Virus record (IMG/VR): IMGVR_UViG_3300050026_000598 | Span: 1-21,957 of that record | Strand: one strand, 5' to 3' | DNA length: 21,957 nt | From: a virus | Part shown: positions 1 through 4,971 of the stretch, in pieces | Layout of the letters: every line of letters starts with the position of its first letter | Position numbering within the stretch: the stretch's first letter is position 1 | The notes under the pieces: generated by a model | Told to the model about the DNA's origin: nothing | Seen by the model: only the letters and a program-made list of their open reading frames with translations | Database searches by the model: none | Program-made: the position numbers and the translations under genes

Positions 1-55
1 AGGGGAGGCACGACACCTGGAATGGGGTAAAGCATCTTCGGGGTAACTGAGGCAG

Positions 56-92
56 TTCTTATCACAAATTGGAAGTTTTGTCAAGGACAAAA
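56..92 (-). promoter_or_regulatory. Leftward promoter with palindromic operator
   Basis: A perfect palindrome TTTTGTC-AAG-GACAAAA occupies 76-92. On the minus strand it supplies TTGACA (84-79), followed after 17 nt by a weak -10, TAAGAA (61-56). The spacer contains AAACTTCCAATTTGTGA, close to the spacer of the site at 12057. It belongs to the promoter/operator family seen at 561, 1000, 4722, 12029 and 17047. Direction and use are inferred. Confidence 0.5.
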
Positions 93-338
93 TGAAGTTA
101 TTATCCTTTATTAAGGCGAGGGAAATTATTCCTGTGAGGAACAATTTGTGCAGCACATGAACTATTGTGCATTGTTGAGGGAGGATGGCTGACTATGTGA
201 TAATGTTCCCAATCTCCGCCCGCTTGTGTGGATCTCGACTGGAGTTAGCCGGTAACTCTGCCGAGTTAGCCCCTCGTTGGTCACTTATCTGGTCACTTTT
301 GATGCTCCAATGGCCCGAAACCTGCACTCAGCGCCAGT

Positions 339-387
339 CTAAGGTCGGTGATTACATAATTCTCTATCATGTAATCTCATCTTAGCC
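339..387. repeat. Inverted repeat, cruciform or terminator-like
   Basis: GATTACAT (350-357) and ATGTAATC (369-376) are perfect inverted copies with an 11-nt loop. They are flanked by outer arms CTAAG (near 339) and CTTAG (near 381). No U-tract follows directly, so an intrinsic terminator is unlikely. A protein-binding site or cruciform is possible. Confidence 0.45.
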
Positions 388-413
388 TTAATTCTGAGGC
401 GGATCGACCGACT

Positions 414-508
414 CCCCATGCCCCCTGTCTCTTGTGTACCATACGGGTCACCACCCCCACACCTGTCAACCGGCCCCCACCCTACACGTAGCACTTCCAC
501 CCTCCCCC
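414..508 (-). other. C-rich tract with G-quadruplex potential on minus strand
   Basis: The + strand has C-runs at 414-417, 421-425, 454-458, 474-478, 480-482, 500-502 and 504-508 and is poor in G. The minus strand therefore carries four or more G-runs within about 35 nt (508 to 474) and more towards 414. No gene on either strand explains the skew. Confidence 0.4.
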
Positions 509-560
509 ATAAATCCTTCGTTTTTACATGCAAAAAACCTCGTGTCGGACAATGTTCCCC

Positions 561-599
561 ATTTTGCCCTTGACGACATCCAACTTGGTAGTGTAAATA
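561..599 (+). promoter_or_regulatory. Promoter upstream of the HNH pseudogene
   Basis: The sequence TTTTGCCCTTGACG is a degenerate copy of the operator/-35 element (box TTGACG 570-575). It is followed by an 18-nt spacer containing the small palindrome CCAACTTGG and a good -10, TAAATA (594-599). A GGAGGG ribosome binding site and ATG 623 lie just downstream. Confidence 0.6.
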
Positions 600-622
600 T
601 GCCCACTTGGAGGGTAAAACTT

Positions 623-978
623 ATGGCGGGAAAGCCGTATGTCAAGATGACCGACAGGGAGAAACGCTCCCGATATGAAAAGCGTAGGCGAATGCAGCAG
701 AGATATATGGTGCAGGTAACCCAGATCAAGCTCGGTGTGCGGGTATCACAAGTCCTCTGTTGCCCTGGACTGGCATCACGTATCATCGGAGAAGCGGCAC
801 GATACTACTATCTCTTGGGCCTCCTGTGTCCGAGAGATGGACAAGTAACTGCCACAGAGAAATCCATCATGGACTCGGCGACTCTGCGCTCTTGGCCGAG
901 AAACACCAGCCCAAGGAGAAACCGGTCCCTCCGATCCTGCATAGTGCCCCCTTTTCCTCTCCGGGAGTCCCACTTTAG
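623..978 (+). pseudogene. Broken HNH endonuclease gene
   Basis: The gene opens at ATG 623 after a GGAGGG site, with a basic N-terminus (MTDREKRSRYEKRRRMQQRY) as in small free-standing phage HNH proteins. The remaining motifs sit in other frames. CGYHKSSVALDWHHV and an IS...VREMDK segment are in the +1 frame (about 738-845, stop at 846). NCHREIHHGL is in the third frame (847-876), which ends at TAG 976. Read together, these give the order basic helix, CG, LDWHH, CHREIH typical of the family. The first Cys of the usual CxxC and the segment between MDK and NCHRE are missing, so two small deletions or frameshifts are likely. In the first frame alone a 124-residue product would be possible but would lose the HNH core. 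Sequencing error is an alternative explanation. Confidence 0.65.
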
Positions 979-999
979 CCCCGACCTCAAAAAATGAAA

Positions 1000-1079
1000 T
1001 TTTGTCATTTCCATAGCGATTTTGTTGTTGACAAGGTACCACATGGGTTGTAGTATCCACGCAACTTGGAAGTGCAGAG
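1000..1079 (+). promoter_or_regulatory. Promoter with spaced half-sites
   Basis: A half-site TTTTGTC at 1000-1006 is followed exactly 20 bp later by TTTTGTT (1020-1026), which joins a perfect TTGACA (1028-1033). A 17-nt spacer leads to TAGTAT (1051-1056). A CAACTTGGAAGT motif lies at the expected transcript start (about 1062-1073). This is the best sigma-70-like promoter in the left half and probably drives the small-gene operon from 1142. Confidence 0.7.
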
Positions 1080-1141
1080 TCGCACCACACATCTTGAGCC
1101 CGCAGAGTTGATTGATCTGGGGTTGTACAGGGAGAGTAGAA

Positions 1142-1276
1142 ATGGAAGATCATATAAGAGTCCAATTAATGGATCAAGCAAGAATCATCGCTGGGTCTAA
1201 CGCAACTGCTGAAGGTGTTGTTGCTGTTTACTGGAAACTTTACGGCGCTGTCGTGGCGGCTAAGCAGCCCCAATAG
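1142..1276 (+). CDS. Small hypothetical protein, 44 aa
   Basis: ATG 1142 follows a GGAGAG site and reads 44 codons to TAG 1276. The next gene begins 12 nt later with its own AGGAG site. The product starts MEDHIRVQLMDQAR and has an Ala/Val-rich second half (AEGVVAVYWKLYGAVVAAK) that could form one amphipathic or weakly hydrophobic helix. It would be the first gene after the promoter at 1028-1056. I do not recognise a family. The spacing, start context and position support it as real. Confidence 0.6.
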   Translation: MEDHIRVQLMDQARIIAGSNATAEGVVAVYWKLYGAVVAAKQPQ

Positions 1277-1288
1277 AGGAGATCAGCC

Positions 1289-1534
1289 ATGGCGTTTATC
1301 GCAATCGTTGACGCAAGGAAGCAGCCCAACCCGGGCGTGATCCCCATTGGGGACATGGACACGAACCTTGGGGGACACCCTGGTTTTGCGGTTTATGAGA
1401 CCCTCGCTGAGGTCAGGGAAAGACGTGGAGCTATCCGGCTGGTACTGCGACTCATAGGGAAGTCCGAGTGCGGTCGCCTTCCATGGCTCGTCGTCGACCT
1501 GGATAAGCGCCAGGTAGTGGAGGTGATCGAGTGA
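1289..1534 (+). CDS. Hypothetical protein, paralogue of the gene at 2929
   Basis: ATG 1289 lies 7 nt after AGGAG; the product is 81 aa. It opens MAFIAIVDARKQPNPG and ends LPWLVVDLDKRQVVEVIE. The protein at 2929-3171 opens MRFIALLDLEHTPRNG and ends SPCLIVDVDTQKCVEVFRG. The two share strand-like ends (FIA[IL][VL]D; L[VI]VD[LV]D...VEV) and nearly equal length, so they are probably duplicates. The fold looks alpha/beta with a charged central helix. No catalytic motif is visible and the function is unknown. The stop overlaps the next start (GTGA), showing translational coupling. Confidence 0.75.
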   Translation: MAFIAIVDARKQPNPGVIPIGDMDTNLGGHPGFAVYETLAEVRERRGAIRLVLRLIGKSECGRLPWLVVDLDKRQVVEVIE

Positions 1535-1707
1535 AGACTTACGCAGAACAGATTGCGTGTGTGAAAAGAGAGATTTTCGTGCGGGGAGCTGTATATCCTG
1601 GGTGGGTAGCGAAAGGCAAGATGAAAGCCGAGAAAGCGGCCCATGAGATTGAAGTTATGAACGCCGTCCTCGAGACTATTTACCGGATGGAAGGGTTGGA
1701 CAAATAA
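1531..1707 (+). CDS. Small conserved phage protein, 58 aa
   Basis: It starts at GTG 1531, overlapping the upstream stop (GTGA), and ends at TAA 1707. The product begins MKTYAEQIACVKREIFVRG and contains VYPGWVAKGKM followed by a helical tail (KAAHEIEVMNAVLETIYRM). This pattern (Cys-Val-x-Arg-Glu, Tyr-Pro, Gly-Lys-Met, then A..EI..M.AVL.T) recurs in short hypothetical proteins of many phages. The biochemical role is unknown. The next gene follows after an AAGGAGGG site. Confidence 0.75.
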   Translation: MKTYAEQIACVKREIFVRGAVYPGWVAKGKMKAEKAAHEIEVMNAVLETIYRMEGLDK

Positions 1708-1719
1708 GGAGGGTACCCT

Positions 1720-1902
1720 GTGGCAGACCACCCAAAGACCTTGGAGCAGAACTATTTGAAGAAGTTGCTGGCTATGGCCGCAGACAAGCCTGCTTCCCTG
1801 GGCGCTCGGTTTATCGATATCGAGCATGACGACTGGTGTGACCATATTATTGGCCAGGGATATTGTAACTGCGACCCATACATACCGGGATTAACCCCAT
1901 GA
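1720..1902 (+). CDS. Small Cys-containing hypothetical protein, 60 aa
   Basis: GTG 1720 sits 5 nt downstream of an AAGGAGGG site. The product has an N-terminal helix (TLEQNYLKKLLAMAADKP) and a C-terminal segment HDDWCDHIIGQGYCNCDP, whose three cysteines and histidines could bind a metal. It ends PGLTP. The gene's end, ACCGGGATTAACCCC, resembles the repeated gene-end sequence at 14799 and 15080. The stop overlaps the ATG of the methylase gene (ATGA). I know short phage proteins with a similar HDDWC motif, but not their function. Confidence 0.7.
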   Translation: MADHPKTLEQNYLKKLLAMAADKPASLGARFIDIEHDDWCDHIIGQGYCNCDPYIPGLTP

Positions 1903-2498
1903 GAGTTCTCGTAGCCTGTGAGTTCAGCGGTATCGTCCGGGAGGCGTTCCGAGCACGGGGGCACGACGCATGGAGCTGTGATTTGCTGCCTACCGAGATA
2001 CCTTCGGATTTCCACATTCAGAACGATGTGCGACTCTTCCTCGATGCTGATTGGGATCTGATGATAGCGCATCCGCCATGCACCTATCTCGCCAATAGTG
2101 GGGAAAGATGGATGAAAGATAATCCGGATCGCCAACGCCAACGGAGGGAAGCTGTTGAATTTGTTTTGTCCCTATGGAATGCCCCGATTCCCAAGATTGC
2201 AATCGAAAACCCGATAGGACACCTTTCTACATCCTGGCGGAAGCCGGATCAGATTATACAGCCTTTCCAATTCGGGCATTCGGAGTGGAAAAGCACATGC
2301 CTGTGGCTGAAAAATCTGCCGGCGCTTGCTCCAACAAATCTCGTTGAACCCGATTCTCGCGTTGGAGGTGGGAAGAAACCCGGACGCATCTCTTCCCGAA
2401 TTCACCGATTACCGAAGGGGCCAGAGAGACCCAAAGAACGCAGTCGAACCTATAAGGGGATTGCCGAGGCAATGGCGGAACACTGGAGTATCCCATGA
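1899..2498 (+). CDS. Phage DNA (cytosine) methylase-like protein
   Basis: 199 aa. The N-terminus MRVLVACEFSGIVREAFRARG is the cofactor-binding loop of a Rossmann-type methyltransferase. It is followed by AWSCDLLP (acidic loop), DWDLMIAHPPCTYLANSG with the Pro-Pro-Cys motif (residues 59-61) of C5-cytosine enzymes, and IAIENP, equivalent to the ENV motif. The C-terminal RSRTYKGIAEAMAEHW is typical of the short phage form. It is shorter than restriction-modification enzymes and shows no target-recognition domain, so specificity cannot be read. A role in protecting phage DNA from host restriction is inferred. The start overlaps the previous stop and the end overlaps the next start (ATGA), so the gene sits within the operon. 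Confidence 0.8.
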   Translation: MRVLVACEFSGIVREAFRARGHDAWSCDLLPTEIPSDFHIQNDVRLFLDADWDLMIAHPPCTYLANSGERWMKDNPDRQRQRREAVEFVLSLWNAPIPKIAIENPIGHLSTSWRKPDQIIQPFQFGHSEWKSTCLWLKNLPALAPTNLVEPDSRVGGGKKPGRISSRIHRLPKGPERPKERSRTYKGIAEAMAEHWSIP

Positions 2499-2704
2499 AG
2501 CAACGTACAGCGATTTACCTCTATAACAACCTGTGTACCAACGCTCGTAACGGCCTGACCCCTTTCGGGGCGGCAATGCTAGCTCTTGGTGGGAGTTTGA
2601 CTCTGAGCGCCGGCAACGCTGAACCAACAAAGATAGCTCGAGGGGATGCGGCCCGTGCTCTCCGGAGTTGGGCTAACACTATTGAGAATTTACCTGTGAA
2701 GTAA
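2495..2704 (+). CDS. Hypothetical protein, 69 aa
   Basis: ATG 2495 overlaps the methylase stop (ATGA). The product starts MKQRTAIYLYNNLCTNARNG, has a Gly/Ala/Leu-rich middle (FGAAMLALGGSLTLSAGNA) and a basic helical end. The middle is only mildly hydrophobic, so a membrane segment is uncertain. The stop is followed at once by AAGGAGG, a strong ribosome binding site that leads into the tRNA-like region. Function unknown. Confidence 0.65.
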   Translation: MKQRTAIYLYNNLCTNARNGLTPFGAAMLALGGSLTLSAGNAEPTKIARGDAARALRSWANTIENLPVK

Positions 2705-2760
2705 GGAGGGGGTTAGCACGTGGAACGCTGGCTAAATAAGATCACATGCAGTTTGATGGT

Positions 2761-2891
2761 GTGTAAGGGCGCCGGGGAGTGGCGGAAGGACAGTCATAGA
2801 CTGGTGGTAGACGCCGAGAAATCGCCTCCCACTGTCGCTACGGCGATACGCAGGTGCAGGTTCGAGCCCTGCCTCCCTTGCGCCCTTGCAC
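2761..2891 (+). ncRNA. tRNA-like RNA with very long end helix
   Basis: A canonical T-arm, GCAGG-TTCGAGC-CCTGC, lies at 2856-2872. It is followed by CTCCCTT, pairing with CGGGGAG (2773-2779; six of seven pairs). The helix continues outward: 2761-2772 pairs with 2880-2891 over 12 bp (one G-U), giving about 18 bp in all. A Leu-type D-arm sequence (GGCGGAA ... TGGTAGACGCC) is present, but its loop holds an extra hairpin, CAGTC-ATA-GACTG (2791-2803). ATCGCC (2821) pairs with GGCGAT (2842) around a 15-nt loop, so there is no standard 5+7+5 anticodon arm. No CCA follows the discriminator. A competing pair, GACAGT/ACTGTC, exists. It may be a degenerate Leu/Ser-type tRNA or a tRNA mimic. Confidence 0.5.
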
Positions 2892-2928
2892 ACCACCGGA
2901 CTGCACGACCGAAGTAAGGAGGGACCCT

Positions 2929-3171
2929 GTGAGATTCATAGCTTTGCTCGATTTAGAACATACCCCGCGGAACGGAATAATGATGGTGTGCGATTCGGCC
3001 GATCCTCAGTGCGCCCTTGTCATGGACTCCGTAGGGAAGTGGAAGGAGTTTCGGGACAAGATGGTCGAGATGGAACGTAACCGCGGGCTACTCGAGACCA
3101 CGATCAGGACGTCTCCCTGTCTCATCGTTGACGTCGACACCCAGAAATGTGTGGAGGTATTCCGTGGCTGA
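2929..3171 (+). CDS. Hypothetical protein, paralogue of the gene at 1289
   Basis: GTG 2929 is chosen because AAGGAGGG lies 5 nt upstream. The product is 80 aa, beginning MRFIALLDLEHTPRNG and ending SPCLIVDVDTQKCVEVFRG. Both ends align with the protein at 1289-1534 (FIA.[VL]D and [VI]VD.D...VEV), so the pair probably arose by duplication and then diverged strongly in the middle. Four cysteines are spread without a clear zinc motif. The end overlaps the start of the next gene by 8 nt. Function unknown. Confidence 0.75.
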   Translation: MRFIALLDLEHTPRNGIMMVCDSADPQCALVMDSVGKWKEFRDKMVEMERNRGLLETTIRTSPCLIVDVDTQKCVEVFRG

Positions 3172-3361
3172 GAATCTTTTCAGTTCTGACCACAAGACCA
3201 GTAACGCAGCTTACCGGGCGGGATGGGATAGATTGTTTGGTCCCGTAGACCATTCCTGCCACAACTGCCGGTACGAAATGCGGAGCGTATTACAGGACCC
3301 ATGTAAGGCTTGTGTCTACCTCGGTGTAGATTGCTGGCAGCTTAAGGAGGAATCCGAATGA
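3164..3361 (+). CDS. Small zinc-ribbon protein, 65 aa
   Basis: GTG 3164 is chosen over the in-frame ATG at 3128 because GGAGG (3153-3157) is correctly spaced and the overlap with the upstream gene is then only 8 nt. The product contains SNAAYRAGWDRLFG, a motif I associate with short phage proteins. Two CxxC pairs follow (CHNC and CKAC, 17-18 residues apart) and then another Cys. This is a zinc-ribbon layout. DNA, RNA or protein binding is possible; the target is unknown. The stop overlaps ATG 3358. Confidence 0.75.
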   Translation: MAENLFSSDHKTSNAAYRAGWDRLFGPVDHSCHNCRYEMRSVLQDPCKACVYLGVDCWQLKEESE

Positions 3362-3606
3362 TCGGCTTACGCGAGATGGCCGCCGTATTCAAGGCGATGA
3401 AACGCATAATGCCAAAGGCCGGAGGGATAGCCGGCAGTCGAGCTACCCGCCAGGGCAAATACGGGGTGACTCTGGGCAGGTCCGGGGCGGAATGGCTCAT
3501 CCATAGCTCCGTCAGTTATCCGGAGGGAGCAATACTCAAGAGTGTGGATGGTAGGGATACATACAAGGTCAGAGCGGACGGGAGCATTGTCCACGTCAAG
3601 CTGTAA
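3358..3606 (+). CDS. Hypothetical protein, 82 aa
   Basis: ATG 3358 overlaps the preceding stop (ATGA), with AAGGAGG (3343-3349) upstream. The N-terminal 25 residues are basic and helical (MIGLREMAAVFKAMKRIMPK). The C-terminal half looks beta-rich (KYGVTLGRSGAEWLIHSSV; TYKVRADGSIVHVKL). No recognised domain. It sits in the same coupled operon as its neighbours. Confidence 0.65.
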   Translation: MIGLREMAAVFKAMKRIMPKAGGIAGSRATRQGKYGVTLGRSGAEWLIHSSVSYPEGAILKSVDGRDTYKVRADGSIVHVKL

Positions 3607-3618
3607 AGGAGAGCTATC

Positions 3619-3975
3619 GTGAGGATCAGAATAGTAACAGACAAGATCGTAGCGGATGGAGGATCACTTCTGAGACGGATTACCCGGATCGATTGCCTTA
3701 AATACGACGAACTGCCCAGGGCGTATGTCCAGTCAAATAGATATTGCTGCAAAACCATCCCTAAAGGCGAGGAATTTGTCATCCATTGCTCGGACGGCCG
3801 ACATCCCATGCTCAACCGTCGATATCAAGTGGGGGACGACCTAAATAGTGAGGAATACGGTAACTTTACAACGGTCCTTAAACAATGTGGCGAAAACCTC
3901 CATGAAATCATGGAGCGAGAGCGTCTGGAAGAGAAGCGAAAAGAGTGGCACGGGACGGAAGTGGTGGAGATCTAG
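3619..3975 (+). CDS. Hypothetical protein, 118 aa
   Basis: GTG 3619 follows an AGGAGAG site by 6 nt. The N-terminal two-thirds is mixed alpha/beta, with a Tyr-Cys-Cys and a single His-Cys (VIHCSDGRHPM). The C-terminus is a charged helix (LHEIMERERLEEKRKEWHG) that could form a coiled coil. Its stop (TAG 3973) is one base before the start codon of the sigma-like gene, suggesting coupled translation. I do not recognise the family. Confidence 0.65.
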   Translation: MRIRIVTDKIVADGGSLLRRITRIDCLKYDELPRAYVQSNRYCCKTIPKGEEFVIHCSDGRHPMLNRRYQVGDDLNSEEYGNFTTVLKQCGENLHEIMERERLEEKRKEWHGTEVVEI

Positions 3976-3976
3976 G

Positions 3977-4717
3977 ATGCAGGTAACTGAGCAGGACGTT
4001 AAGAAGCACTCCCCGCAGATACGTAAGATGGCTCATTTCTGGGCTCGAAAATGCTGCCGGCTGGACCTGGAGGACGATCTCTTCCAGGAGGGAATGCTGG
4101 GAATGATCCAGGCATACTTGCCCCTCGACCCAGCCAAGGGATTACCCCCTCAGATTTTTCTAACTGTGCGTAGCCGGATGCAGAGGTTTATTCGGAAAAA
4201 TAACAGCATAGTCGGGCGGTTTGGGGGGAACAAAAACCATCTGGCCGTCATGCGGGGGGAACTCAAAATACAACCCGACATGCAATTTAGCCTATCTGGC
4301 GACCACGAGGAAGCGGGTAGTCCCCATTCATGGCAATCGCCCGGCCCAGCGCCTGACGCCATATTAGAAGAATCCGAGTTGTGCCGTGCCGTCCGTGATG
4401 CCCTGGACCGAGTTATCCAAAATATCGACAACCCAGCCAGGAATGCAGCGTTGGATCGGCTTATCATCGACGAGATATTTCTTTCTGATACGCCAGCGGA
4501 ATACAAACAGATATCCGCGGAGTTGGGTCTGCAACGCCACACGGTAGAAAAATCCGTCAAGTACCTGAAGGACAAACTCAGAGAAGAACTGACTCAATTT
4601 GTAATGGAGACACAAAATAGATGCGACGAGTATGCGATAACTGCGGTTGTGAATTCACTGGCCGCCGTTGCCCCAGGTGCGGATGGTGCCCAAGTTGCGG
4701 CAAAATTAAGTGGATGA
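3977..4717 (+). CDS. Divergent RNA polymerase sigma factor
   Basis: ATG 3977 is preferred to the in-frame ATG at 3848, which would overlap the previous gene by over 120 nt; a GGAG lies at 3967. The product is 246 aa. Residues 31-75 (LEDDLFQEGMLGMIQAY ... IFLTVRSRMQRFIRKNN) match sigma-70 region 2, including the DL.QEG..G...A signature. Residues about 172-205 (EYKQISAELGLQRHTVEKSV) match the region 4 helix-turn-helix. The linker is long and Pro/Ser-rich. It probably directs host RNA polymerase to phage promoters. The last ~35 residues are Ala/Val-rich, overlap another gene in a different frame, and may not be under selection. Confidence 0.8.
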   Translation: MQVTEQDVKKHSPQIRKMAHFWARKCCRLDLEDDLFQEGMLGMIQAYLPLDPAKGLPPQIFLTVRSRMQRFIRKNNSIVGRFGGNKNHLAVMRGELKIQPDMQFSLSGDHEEAGSPHSWQSPGPAPDAILEESELCRAVRDALDRVIQNIDNPARNAALDRLIIDEIFLSDTPAEYKQISAELGLQRHTVEKSVKYLKDKLREELTQFVMETQNRCDEYAITAVVNSLAAVAPGADGAQVAAKLSG

Positions 4718-4755
4718 CCATTTTGTCCTTGACATTCCAAGCTATGTGGAATTAA
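4621..4755 (+). CDS. 44-aa zinc-ribbon protein overlapping the sigma gene
   Basis: ATG 4621 follows GGAGA by 10 nt and reads 44 codons to TAA 4755, in a frame different from the sigma gene it overlaps for about 97 nt. Residues 4-30 are VCDNCGCEFTGRRCPRCGWC followed by PSCGK: seven cysteines in CxxC, CPRCG and CPSCG units, a typical zinc ribbon that chance rarely produces. The last 14 codons run through the promoter-like element at 4722, so the C-terminus (MTILSLTFQAMWN) may simply reflect that constraint. Function unknown; a nucleic-acid-binding accessory role is possible. Confidence 0.65.
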   Translation: MRRVCDNCGCEFTGRRCPRCGWCPSCGKIKWMTILSLTFQAMWN

Positions 4756-4758
4756 TAA
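4722..4758 (+). promoter_or_regulatory. Promoter upstream of the tRNA locus
   Basis: The sequence TTTTGTCCTTGACA carries the left half of the operator palindrome and a perfect TTGACA (4729-4734). The 18-nt spacer contains the inverted repeat TTCCA-N7-TGGAA, and TAATAA (4753-4758) forms the -10. It should drive the tRNA-like element, the tRNA and the phosphoesterase gene. Confidence 0.65.
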
Positions 4759-4781
4759 ACAATCCAGTAGTAAATATTAAT

Positions 4782-4866
4782 GCGAGGGGATGATCCGGGC
4801 GGCACAGGGGATACACGCCAAACGCAGCTCCCTGGACCACGTTCGACTCGTGGCCCCTCGCCCCCA
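4782..4866 (+). ncRNA. tRNA-like element without an anticodon stem
   Basis: GCGAGGGG (4782-4789) pairs perfectly with CCCCTCGC (4854-4861). A perfect T-arm, CCACG-TTCGACT-CGTGG, sits at 4837-4853. ATCC/GGAT (4793-4796 / 4809-4812) forms a D-like arm with a GG-containing loop. The 24 nt between D-arm and T-arm (4813-4836) match the length for an anticodon arm plus short variable loop, but no 5-bp stem can be drawn in any register. An alternative helix, CAGGGG/TCCCTG, would enclose 18 nt. The 3' end reads CCCCA rather than discriminator-CCA. A degenerate tRNA is likeliest, or a mimic that keeps only the acceptor/T half. Confidence 0.55.
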
Positions 4867-4871
4867 CTTTT

Positions 4872-4947
4872 TGCCATATAGCTCAAATGGTAGAGCGCCG
4901 GCCTATTAAGCCGGTCGTTGTCGGTTCGATTCCTGCCATGGCAGCCA
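4872..4947 (+). tRNA. tRNA-Asn (anticodon AUU), CCA encoded
   Basis: Acceptor TGCCATA pairs with CATGGCA (4937-4943) except at the innermost pair. D-arm GCTC-AAATGGTA-GAGC (4881-4896). Anticodon arm CCGGC-CTATTAA-GCCGG (4898-4914) puts T at position 33, ATT at 34-36 and A at 37. The variable loop is TCGTT. T-arm GTCGG-TTCGATT-CCTGC has one C-U mismatch. Discriminator G and CCA are encoded (4944-4947). The length is standard. Anticodon AUU would read AAU (Asn). An unmodified A34 is rare in bacterial tRNAs, where Asn tRNA normally has GUU, so charging identity deserves a check. Confidence 0.85.
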
Positions 4948-4971
4948 ATTAAAAACTTAACTCGGAGGGAT

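Larger units (their letters stand above)
1..622. other. Non-coding left region
   Basis: I see no convincing gene in this stretch. It holds a leftward promoter-like palindrome (56-92), short direct repeats (GAGTTAGCC at 242 and 263; TGGTCACTT at 278 and 290), an inverted repeat (339-387), a C-rich tract (414-508) and a rightward promoter (561-599). A leftward ORF could begin at ATG 35 (complement) and run off the window, starting MLYPIPGVVPP, but it has no clear ribosome binding site. The open frames inside the region lack well-spaced binding sites and have unlikely composition. The mix of repeats and a possible transcription divergence would fit a control region, which is inference. Confidence 0.5.

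Noticed and set aside
185-385. Open frame of 66 codons starting MADYVIMFPIS
   Set aside because: GAGGGAGG touches the ATG without proper spacing. The frame crosses direct repeats and an inverted repeat, and the product has no protein-like pattern.
339-533. Minus-strand open frame, 64 codons
   Set aside because: Its length is explained by the C-rich tract removing stop codons. No ribosome binding site or recognisable motif.
2791-2803. CAGTC-ATA-GACTG as an anticodon arm (possible UCA or CAU anticodon)
   Set aside because: With a 7-nt loop the stem has only three sound pairs and no U at position 33, so it does not form a standard anticodon arm.
2720-2917. Open frame from GTG 2720 behind AAGGAGGGGG, 65 codons
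   Set aside because: The ribosome binding site is good, but most of the frame is the tRNA-like structure, and the residue composition (Cys/Arg/His-rich, no pattern) looks like translated RNA structure. A short coding role cannot be fully excluded.
3848-3976. Earlier in-frame start for the sigma factor at ATG 3848
   Set aside because: It overlaps the upstream gene for more than 120 nt and lacks a ribosome binding site. ATG 3977 directly follows the previous stop.
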